DNA of 56,438 bases from an uncultured Lachnospiraceae bacterium (lineage in GTDB: Bacteria > Bacillota > Clostridia > Lachnospirales > Lachnospiraceae), in contig CAJUMC010000017.1 of assembly GCA_910587085.1 (NCBI GenBank), forward strand, positions 1 through 56,438, given 5' to 3'. The notes beneath the pieces were generated by a model. The model had not been told where the DNA came from. It searched no databases and saw only the letters and a list, made by a program, of their open reading frames with translations. Position 1 is the first letter of the stretch; each line of letters starts with the position of its first letter. The position numbers and the translations under genes were made by a program. Below, piece after piece: positions 50,486 to 56,438 of this stretch.

Positions 50486-50514
50486 TTGAAATCTTGACGC
50501 TAATGGAATATAAT
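50486..50514 (+). promoter_or_regulatory. Sigma-A promoter of the Na+-pump decarboxylase cluster
   Basis: TTGAAA (50486-50491), a 17-base spacer and TATAAT (50509-50514), about 74 bases before the first gene. Confidence 0.75.
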
Positions 50515-50587
50515 ATAATTGGAACAAATTTGGCTTTTCTGCTGCTTTTGCAAAAATGCCAATACAATAAAAAATGGAGGGCTGAAA

Positions 50588-52039
50588 ATGAGTACTACAG
50601 CACAGATGTCGGCAAGGGACAGAATATCCGCTCTGCTCGACGCGAACAGTTTTGTTGAAATCGGCGCTTTGGTCACGAAGAGAAATACCGATTTCAACCT
50701 TCAGGAGAAGGAGGCACCTTCGGATGGTGTCATTACCGGCTACGGCGTGATCCACGGCAGCCTGGCGTATGTTTATGCACAGGATGTCAGTGCGATGAAC
50801 GGCACCATGGGAGAAATGCATGCGAGAAAGATCACCCGCATTTATGATCTCGCGATGAAGATCGGCGCGCCGGTGATCGGGCTGGTGGACTGCGCAGGGC
50901 TTCGTCTTCAGGAGGCGACGGACGCACTTGCCGCATTTGGTGAGATTTACCTGAAGCAGGCGCAGGCCTCCGGCGTTATTCCGCAGATTACGGCGGTGGT
51001 CGGGAGCTGCGGGGGCGGAAGCGCAGTGCTTGCGTCCATGAGCGATTTCGTGTTTATGGAGGAGAAAAACGCGAAGCTTTTTGTCAACGCCCCGAACACG
51101 CTGGAAGGGAACAACACAAACAAATGCGATACCGCGTCGGCATCCTACATGGCGGGAAAGGGAGCAGCCGATTTTGTCTGCGGCAGTGAGGCGGAGCTTT
51201 TTGAGAGCATGCGCGAGCTGATGAGCGTTCTCCCTTACAACAATGCGGAGGAAGCGGCAGGAGAGGCGGAGACCGACGATCTGAACCGCCGGCTGGAGAA
51301 CCTTTCCGGCGAGCTTTCCGATGCGGCGCTTGCACTTTCCGATATTTCCGACAACGGGCTGTTTGTCGAGGTAAAAAAGGCTTATGCGAAGGAGATGACC
51401 ACCGGCTTTATCCGTCTGAACGGGATGACGGTCGGTGCAGTGGCAAACCGCAGGGCTGTGCTTGACGAGAACGGAAAGGTTTCGGAAAAGTTTGAGGACA
51501 GGCTGACGACGGCAGGATGCTACAAGGCGGAGAGCTTTGTGAAATTCTGCGACGCCTTCAACATACCGGTACTTACGCTGACCAATGTTTCCGGCTATGC
51601 CGCGACGGTTCCGGAAGCCGGCAGCATTGCAATCGCTGCCGCAAAGCTCACATACGCATTCGCAAATGCAACCGTTCCGAAGATCAATGTCATTACGGAA
51701 AAAGCATTTGGCAGCGCCTATATTACCATGAATTCAAAGCATATCGGCGCGGATCTGGTCTATGCTCTCGAGGGAGCAAAAATCGGCACGATGGACGCGG
51801 AGCTTGCCGTTCAGATCATTTATGCGGACGAGCTGAAAGGAGCCGGCGGCGCGAAGCTTGCGGCGGAAAAGGCGAAGGAGTACGATGAACTTTCCCAGAG
51901 CGCAGCTGCAGCAGCGAAGAGAGGATATGTGGATGCCGTTCTTGCACCGGAGACGCTCAGACAGCATCTTCTCTACGGCTTCGAAATGCTGTTCACAAAA
52001 AGAGAGAATCAGCCGGTGAGAAAGCACGGCACGGTTTAA
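50588..52039 (+). CDS. Acyl-CoA carboxyltransferase subunit (MmdA/PccB-like)
   Basis: A 483-residue protein of the crotonase-fold carboxyltransferase family (methylmalonyl-CoA decarboxylase alpha, propionyl-CoA carboxylase beta, 12S transcarboxylase). The oxyanion/CoA motif GSCGGGSAV, the ALVDCAGLRLQE-like LVDCAGLRLQE block and the second-domain VSGYAATVPEAG are visible. It should move CO2 between an acyl-CoA and biotin. The start at 50588 has a GGAGGG site; the longer frame to 50519 is upstream DNA. It heads a cluster with OadG, a biotin carrier, OadB and OadA. The acyl-CoA is uncertain. Confidence 0.85.
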   Translation: MSTTAQMSARDRISALLDANSFVEIGALVTKRNTDFNLQEKEAPSDGVITGYGVIHGSLAYVYAQDVSAMNGTMGEMHARKITRIYDLAMKIGAPVIGLVDCAGLRLQEATDALAAFGEIYLKQAQASGVIPQITAVVGSCGGGSAVLASMSDFVFMEEKNAKLFVNAPNTLEGNNTNKCDTASASYMAGKGAADFVCGSEAELFESMRELMSVLPYNNAEEAAGEAETDDLNRRLENLSGELSDAALALSDISDNGLFVEVKKAYAKEMTTGFIRLNGMTVGAVANRRAVLDENGKVSEKFEDRLTTAGCYKAESFVKFCDAFNIPVLTLTNVSGYAATVPEAGSIAIAAAKLTYAFANATVPKINVITEKAFGSAYITMNSKHIGADLVYALEGAKIGTMDAELAVQIIYADELKGAGGAKLAAEKAKEYDELSQSAAAAAKRGYVDAVLAPETLRQHLLYGFEMLFTKRENQPVRKHGTV

Positions 52040-52053
52040 TGAGGTGGGCGTTT

Positions 52054-52500
52054 ATGAAGAAAATTAAGAGTATGGCAGGGATTGCATGCGGTGCGCTGTT
52101 TGCCGCTCTTTCCAATCCCTTTATGGCAAAAGCCGCCACCGAGACGGAAAAGAGAAGCTTTGGAGAGACAATGCAGTACGCGCTTCTGAATACGCTGATG
52201 GGCATTGTTATCGTTTTCCTTGTGCTGGTTCTTATTTCGGGGCTGATCAGCCTGTTCAAGTACATCAACAGGTTTGAGCAGAAAATGACGGCAAAAAAGG
52301 CCGTGCCGGCGCCGGCAGTACAGGAGCCGGAGACGGATTCCGAAGACGAAGAGGAGCTTTCGGACGATCTTGAGCTGGCAGCTGTTATTACCGCTGCAAT
52401 CCATGCTTATGAGGAATCGCAGGGCAATGAGGTTCCTGTGGACGGCCTTGTTGTGAGAAGCATCCGCAGAGCGGGCAAATCCAGATGGCAGAACGCCTGA
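52054..52500 (+). CDS. oadG: Na+-pump decarboxylase gamma subunit (OadG-like)
   Basis: A 148-residue small subunit. An N-terminal signal-like segment with AKA precedes one membrane helix (TLMGIVIVFLVLVLISGLIS). The acidic, proline-rich part ends in a conserved region that resembles OadG tails (ELAAVITAAIHAYEES and VRSIRRAGKSRWQNA). The start at 52054 has a GAGGTGGG site. It anchors the carboxyltransferase to the beta subunit in the Na+-translocating complex. The family match is by architecture and context. Confidence 0.8.
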   Translation: MKKIKSMAGIACGALFAALSNPFMAKAATETEKRSFGETMQYALLNTLMGIVIVFLVLVLISGLISLFKYINRFEQKMTAKKAVPAPAVQEPETDSEDEEELSDDLELAAVITAAIHAYEESQGNEVPVDGLVVRSIRRAGKSRWQNA

Positions 52501-52871
52501 GTTTTATGAGCCGGGACGGTTCGGTACTGCCGAAAATAAGGAATGCGGAAGAGATGGAACAGAAGGGCTGCGGTGAGAAAGCAGAAAGCATGATCTGCGC
52601 CGGAGCAGAGGCACATGAAAATGAACAGGAAACAAGATGTGCAGTGAATTGACAGGCAAAAAGCGGAAAAACCGGGAACAGCAGATTTCGAACGGAACAG
52701 AAAAAGCTGTAAATACGTAAGCTGTGGATTTCATCGCCTGTTCGGATTAAAAACACAAGTTTGCAATGTCAGAACTGCCTCGCTGGAAGCTGTCCCGATG
52801 TAAAAATCAAAAATAAAAAATTTGAGTTATGAAAAGCGGTATGCCGCGCGTGCGGCAGAATGGAGGAAAAA
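52501..52871. other. Gap inside the decarboxylase cluster
   Basis: A 371-base gap without a credible gene. A 48-codon frame from 52510 is open but has no ribosome site. No clear promoter or terminator was recognised. It may simply be a long spacer. Confidence 0.5.
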
Positions 52872-53237
52872 ATGAAAAGCTATACAATTACGGTCAACGG
52901 CAATGTTTATGATGTAACGGTGGAGGAGGCAGCGGAGGGCGCTGCTCCTAAAGCTGCGGCAGCGCCGAAAGCAGCTCCTAAGGCAGCACCGAAGGCAGCA
53001 AAGGCTCCGGCGGGTGCGCAGGGCAGCGTAAAGGTTACGGCTCCGATGCCGGGCAAGATCCTTGCCGTCAAGGCCGATGCCGGCAAGGCAGTCAAGAAGG
53101 GCGAGGCGGTCATCGTGCTTGAGGCGATGAAGATGGAGAACGAAATCGTCGCTCCGCAGGACGGCACGATTGCGAGCATCCATGTTTCCGTGGGTGCGAG
53201 CGTAGAGGCCGGAGAAGTGCTTGCAACCATGAACTAA
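52872..53237 (+). CDS. Biotin carboxyl carrier protein of the Na+-pump decarboxylase
   Basis: A 121-residue carrier (gcdC/mmdC type). The C-terminal biotinyl domain has the lysine of AMKM at residue 87, which is biotinylated. Before it lies an alanine/proline/lysine-rich flexible linker (residues about 24-48) of repeated AAPK units. The linker lets the biotin swing between enzyme sites. The start at 52872 has a GGAGG site five bases upstream; ATG 52860 is an alternative. It serves both carboxyltransferases of the cluster by context. Confidence 0.92.
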   Translation: MKSYTITVNGNVYDVTVEEAAEGAAPKAAAAPKAAPKAAPKAAKAPAGAQGSVKVTAPMPGKILAVKADAGKAVKKGEAVIVLEAMKMENEIVAPQDGTIASIHVSVGASVEAGEVLATMN

Positions 53238-53262
53238 GACTGTCTTCCTTGGAGGTAACCAA

Positions 53263-54420
53263 ATGAGTTATGTAGCTGAAACGCTGGAGAATCTCGCCAA
53301 TCAGACGGCGTTTGCCTCCCTGAAATGGGGCAATGTCCTGATGATTGTTGTCGCGCTGATTTTCCTGTATCTTGCAATCAAAAAGGGATATGAACCGCTG
53401 CTGCTGGTTCCGATCTCGTTCGGTATGCTTTTGGTCAATATGTACCCGGCTATTATGGCCGTGCCTTATGTGGACGAGTTTGGAATCGAGCACGCAGGCG
53501 GTCTTCTCCATTACTTTTATCTTCTGGATGAATGGAGCATCCTGCCGTCCCTGATCTTTATGGGCGTCGGCGCGATGACCGATTTCGGTCCGCTGATCGC
53601 AAACCCGGCCAGCTTTCTGCTCGGTGCAGCAGCACAGATCGGTATTTTCGGTGCCTACCTGATGGCTATCCTTATGGGCTTCGGCGATAAGGCCGCGGCA
53701 GCCATCTCCATTATCGGCGGTGCAGACGGTCCTACCTCGATCTTCCTTGCCGGAAAGCTCGGGCAGACAAACTACATGGGACCGATCGCGGTTGCGGCGT
53801 ATTCCTATATGTCCCTTGTGCCGATTATTCAGCCTCCGATCATGAAGCTTCTCACAACGGAGGAGGAGCGCAAAATCAAGATGGAACAGCTCCGTCCGGT
53901 TTCCAAGCTTGAAAGGATTCTGTTCCCGATTATCGTTACGATTGTGGTCGTACTTATCCTGCCGTCCACGGCTCCGCTGGTCGGAATGCTGATGCTCGGC
54001 AACCTGTTCCGTGAGAGCGGCGTTGTCAAGCAGCTGACGGAAACGGCGTCGAACGCGCTCATGTACATTGTTGTTATCCTGCTCGGCACCTCCGTCGGCG
54101 CGACGACAAGCGCGGAGGCGTTCCTTCAGTGGGATACCCTCAAGATCGTTGCTCTCGGACTGATTGCGTTCGCGCTCGGAACGGCGAGCGGCGTGCTGTT
54201 CGGCAAGGCGATGTGCCGGGTGACTCACGGAAAGGTAAATCCGCTGATCGGTTCAGCCGGCGTATCCGCGGTGCCGATGGCGGCCCGTGTGTCGCAGAAG
54301 GTCGGAGCGGAGGCGGATCCGACAAACTTCCTTCTCATGCACGCGATGGGGCCGAACGTGGCCGGCGTTATCGGCACGGCGGTGGCTGCCGGCGTGTTCA
54401 TGGCGATTTTCGGAGTTTGA
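53263..54420 (+). CDS. oadB: Na+-translocating decarboxylase beta subunit
   Basis: The integral membrane ion pump, 385 residues with about nine helices. The GGADGPTSIF motif with the Na+-site aspartate and the SAVPMAARVSQ and GPNVAGVIGTA blocks are typical of OadB/MmdB/GcdB. Decarboxylation of carboxybiotin on the cytoplasmic side drives Na+ export. A GGAGG site precedes the start. It is followed by oadA after 139 bases with two hairpins. Confidence 0.95.
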   Translation: MSYVAETLENLANQTAFASLKWGNVLMIVVALIFLYLAIKKGYEPLLLVPISFGMLLVNMYPAIMAVPYVDEFGIEHAGGLLHYFYLLDEWSILPSLIFMGVGAMTDFGPLIANPASFLLGAAAQIGIFGAYLMAILMGFGDKAAAAISIIGGADGPTSIFLAGKLGQTNYMGPIAVAAYSYMSLVPIIQPPIMKLLTTEEERKIKMEQLRPVSKLERILFPIIVTIVVVLILPSTAPLVGMLMLGNLFRESGVVKQLTETASNALMYIVVILLGTSVGATTSAEAFLQWDTLKIVALGLIAFALGTASGVLFGKAMCRVTHGKVNPLIGSAGVSAVPMAARVSQKVGAEADPTNFLLMHAMGPNVAGVIGTAVAAGVFMAIFGV

Positions 54421-54438
54421 TAAAGAAGCGCGGACCTG

Positions 54439-54530
54439 CTGCCGGGGGCATTTTATCCCGTCCGGCAGGATCCCGCGGATACTGGGCCTGCCGGCATGGA
54501 TACCCTGAAATCGGCTTTGCCGGCCAGGCC
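54439..54530 (+). promoter_or_regulatory. Two strong hairpins between oadB and oadA
   Basis: Stem 1: 54439-54448 with 54457-54468 (10 bp with a two-base bulge). Stem 2: 54485-54496 with 54518-54530 (12 bp with one bulge). Neither is followed by a T-run, so they look like processing, stabilising or attenuation elements. Confidence 0.5.
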
Positions 54531-54559
54531 ACCATAATGAAAGTTTAGGAGGCAGTAAA

Positions 54560-55972
54560 ATGGCTGAACAGGTGAAAAGACCTTTAAAAATTACAGAGAC
54601 AGTTTTGCGCGACGCCCATCAGTCCCTCATTGCGACGAGAATGTCGACGGATCAGATGCTTCCGATCGTAGACAAGATGGATAAGGTCGGCTATCATGCC
54701 GTGGAGTGCTGGGGCGGCGCAACCTTTGACGCATCCCTCCGTTTCCTCAAGGAGGATCCGTGGGAGAGACTCCGCAAGCTGCGTGCGGGCTTTAAAAATA
54801 CAAAGCTTCAGATGCTGTTCCGCGGACAGAATATTCTCGGCTACAACCATTATGCGGATGACGTTGTAGAATATTTCGTTCAGAAGTCGATTGCGAACGG
54901 CATTGATATCATTCGTATTTTTGACTGCTTCAACGATCTGCGGAATCTTCAGACGGCGGTGAAGGCGGCAAACAAAGAAAGAGGACACGCGCAGATTGCG
55001 CTTTCCTATACGCTCGGCGACGCCTACACGCTGGAATACTGGACGAACATGGCGAAGCAGATTGAGGAGATGGGTGCGGATTCGATCTGCATCAAGGATA
55101 TGGCAGGACTTCTGGTTCCTTATGAGGCGACAAAGCTTGTAAAGGCGTTAAAAGCCGGTACAAAGCTCCCGATCGAAATGCACACGCACTATACTTCGGG
55201 GGTTGCTTCCATGACCTATCTGAAGTCGGTTGAGGCGGGAGCCGACATTATCGACACGGCGATGTCCCCGTTTGCGATGGGAACAAGCCAGCCGGCTACC
55301 GAGGTTATGGTTGAAACCTTCCGCGGTACGGAATACGATACGGGGCTAGATCAGAATCTTCTGGCTGAGATTGCCGATTATTTCCGTCCGATGCAGGAGG
55401 ATGCGCTGAAGACCGGCCTTCTGAACCCGAAGGTAATGGGCGTAAATATCAAGACTCTTCTGTATCAGGTGCCGGGCGGTATGCTTTCGAATCTTGTATC
55501 CCAGCTGAAGGAAGCGCATGCCGAGGACAAATATTATCAGGTGCTCGAGGAAATTCCGAGAGTGCGCAAGGATTTCGGCGAGCCGCCGCTCGTTACGCCG
55601 TCCTCCCAGATCGTCGGCACGCAGGCCGTGCTCAACGTGCTGCAGGGCGAGCGCTACAAGATGGTGACAAAAGAATCCAAGAAGGTGCTTTCCGGCGAGT
55701 TCGGCGAGACCGTAAAGCCTTTTGACAAGGCAGTGCAGAAAAAGTGCATCGGTGATGCAAAGCCGATCACCTGCCGTCCGGCCGACCTGCTCAAGCCGCA
55801 GCTTGCGGAGTTTGAGAAGGAAATTGCCGCATGGAAGCAGCAGGATGAGGATGTTCTGTCATACGCACTGTTCCCGCAGGTAGCGATGGAATTTTTCAAA
55901 TACCGCCAGGCGCAGCAGGCCAAGGTGGATGTGACCGCGGCAGATACGGATAACAAGGCTTATCCGGTATAG
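54560..55972 (+). CDS. oadA: Oxaloacetate decarboxylase alpha (5S-type carboxyltransferase)
   Basis: A 470-residue carboxyltransferase of the pyruvate carboxylase/OadA family. The metal motif LRDAHQS is at residues 17-23, the active-site lysine is in CIKDMAGLL, and the HTH histidines are in MHTHYTSG. It moves CO2 from oxaloacetate to biotin (or the reverse to pyruvate). The C-terminal biotin domain of Klebsiella-type OadA (about 590 residues) is absent, which agrees with the separate carrier gene. An AGGAGG site precedes the start. It closes the cluster. Confidence 0.93.
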   Translation: MAEQVKRPLKITETVLRDAHQSLIATRMSTDQMLPIVDKMDKVGYHAVECWGGATFDASLRFLKEDPWERLRKLRAGFKNTKLQMLFRGQNILGYNHYADDVVEYFVQKSIANGIDIIRIFDCFNDLRNLQTAVKAANKERGHAQIALSYTLGDAYTLEYWTNMAKQIEEMGADSICIKDMAGLLVPYEATKLVKALKAGTKLPIEMHTHYTSGVASMTYLKSVEAGADIIDTAMSPFAMGTSQPATEVMVETFRGTEYDTGLDQNLLAEIADYFRPMQEDALKTGLLNPKVMGVNIKTLLYQVPGGMLSNLVSQLKEAHAEDKYYQVLEEIPRVRKDFGEPPLVTPSSQIVGTQAVLNVLQGERYKMVTKESKKVLSGEFGETVKPFDKAVQKKCIGDAKPITCRPADLLKPQLAEFEKEIAAWKQQDEDVLSYALFPQVAMEFFKYRQAQQAKVDVTAADTDNKAYPV

Positions 55973-55985
55973 GAAACATAACGGA

Positions 55986-56055
55986 TTATTCCGGCTGGCG
56001 GAAAATGCACAGTGCTATATATTCTATTGCATTTAATATATGACAGCCGGAATAA
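55986..56055 (+). other. Nested long-range hairpin in the oadA 3' region
   Basis: A perfect 12-bp outer stem (55986-55997 with 56044-56055) encloses an AAATGCA/TGCATTT inner stem. It begins 14 bases after the oadA stop. Confidence 0.6.
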
Positions 56056-56073
56056 GGGGGTAAACAGTCAGAA

Positions 56074-56115
56074 AACGGGAAGGATATTACAGAAAGTATT
56101 CTTCCCGTTATTAAT
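56074..56115 (+). terminator. Terminator of the decarboxylase cluster
   Basis: A 13-bp stem (56074-56086 with 56097-56109) with one G-U pair, a 10-base loop and a following AT-rich tail. It should end the oadA transcript. Confidence 0.75.
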
Positions 56116-56177
56116 AATTTAGTTATATAATTAATTTTTATAATCTTTTTTTATAATCATCAAAAGTAAATTCTATC

Positions 56178-56218
56178 ATCAATGATGAATACTTCCATGA
56201 TCAATGATGAATGCTTCC
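56178..56218. repeat. Short direct repeat, two copies
   Basis: Units 56178-56196 and 56200-56218 (19 bases, period 22) differ at one base. Similar weaker repeats (CTCAATTCTA twice, 56278-56315) follow. Confidence 0.7.
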
Positions 56219-56438
56219 TCAATCAATCCAACAGTCATATCAAGTTAACAGCCATATCATGTTCTGTTTTCAGGTTCCTCAATTCTAATTCCCAAGTTTC
56301 TCAATTCTAGTTGCTCCATTTTTAAGCCCTTTAAACCTCATTTATAAAAATCTGTACTTAAACCACTATTTGGATACAAAAGGATCACGGTAAACGCACG
56401 ATTTTATGTCTATCCGCCAAAGAAAAAATCTGATATAT

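Larger units (their letters stand above)
55973..56438. other. AT-rich gene-free end with hairpins and short repeats
   Basis: No gene in 466 bases. It holds a nested hairpin (55986-56055), a terminator (56074-56115) and several short degenerate direct repeats (56178-56330). Confidence 0.65.

Noticed and set aside
52510..52656. A 48-codon frame in the gap between OadG and the biotin carrier
   Set aside because: No ribosome site, no recognisable motif, and composition fits chance.
56178..56330. Short repeats as a CRISPR or phage attachment site
   Set aside because: Units are short, degenerate and lack regular spacers; no integrase or tRNA end is nearby.

Overview
The window reads as chromosomal DNA of a spore-forming, anaerobic, moderately GC-rich member of the Clostridia, most likely Lachnospiraceae. 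The support is a sigma-G gene, a GerMN lipoprotein, an IspH protein fused to ribosomal S1 domains, a plsX-acpP-rnc-smc-ftsY block, Na+-pumping decarboxylase genes and a flavodiiron protein carrying its own flavin reductase and rubredoxin domains. No rRNA, tRNA, CRISPR array or intact insertion sequence is visible.

Layout. (1) 1-4.8 kb is an accessory, decaying segment: two CydDC-like ABC exporter half-genes (the first open at the window edge), a YbaN/DUF454 membrane protein, and three damaged genes (a YgbA-like gene with its middle missing, a TnpV-like relic and a HisJ-like PHP phosphatase lacking its 3' active-site region). (2) 4.8-5.4 kb has no gene, but holds a consensus promoter, a strongly foldable stretch and a terminator, a candidate small RNA. 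(3) 5.4-11 kb carries a long FtsA/actin-fold protein, a membrane GAF-GGDEF diguanylate cyclase and a beta-CASP ribonuclease-like protein. (4) sigG (minus) diverges from a 10-kb Mrp-type antiporter operon (12.2-22.2 kb) that starts at a perfect sigma-A promoter and encodes MrpE, F, G, a DUF4040 protein, an MbhE-MrpB fusion, MrpC and four different NuoL/M/N-like ion-channel subunits. (5) 22.3-35.7 kb is housekeeping: an unknown membrane protein, an aconitase-family enzyme, cardiolipin synthase, folD, rimO, pgsA, a GerMN lipoprotein, a YhiN-type flavoprotein, cmk, ispH-S1 and an orphan cheR. (6) 36.0-44.0 kb is plsX-acpP-rnc-smc-ftsY plus ilvA, with a long hairpin before rnc. (7) 44.1-47.9 kb has a small unknown gene, the multidomain flavodiiron protein divergent from an aldo/keto reductase, and a 59-residue BFD-type [2Fe-2S] protein. 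(8) recA (with an SOS box) and recX. (9) 50.6-56.0 kb is a biotin-dependent Na+-pump cluster with two kinds of carboxyltransferase, OadG, a separate biotin carrier, OadB and OadA. The last 470 bases hold 3' hairpins and short repeats.

How the parts fit: the Mrp-type complex and the OadB/OadG pump both handle Na+/H+ across the membrane, so the window is rich in sodium bioenergetics. The flavodiiron protein and the BFD-type protein suit an anaerobe that detoxifies oxygen or NO. The most interesting unexplained items are the possible small RNA at about 5.02-5.30 kb, the Mrp locus with four antiporter-like subunits, the mixed Mmd/Oad carboxyltransferase cluster with hairpins between oadB and oadA, the hairpin before rnc, and an 18-base palindrome between the flavodiiron and aldo/keto reductase genes.
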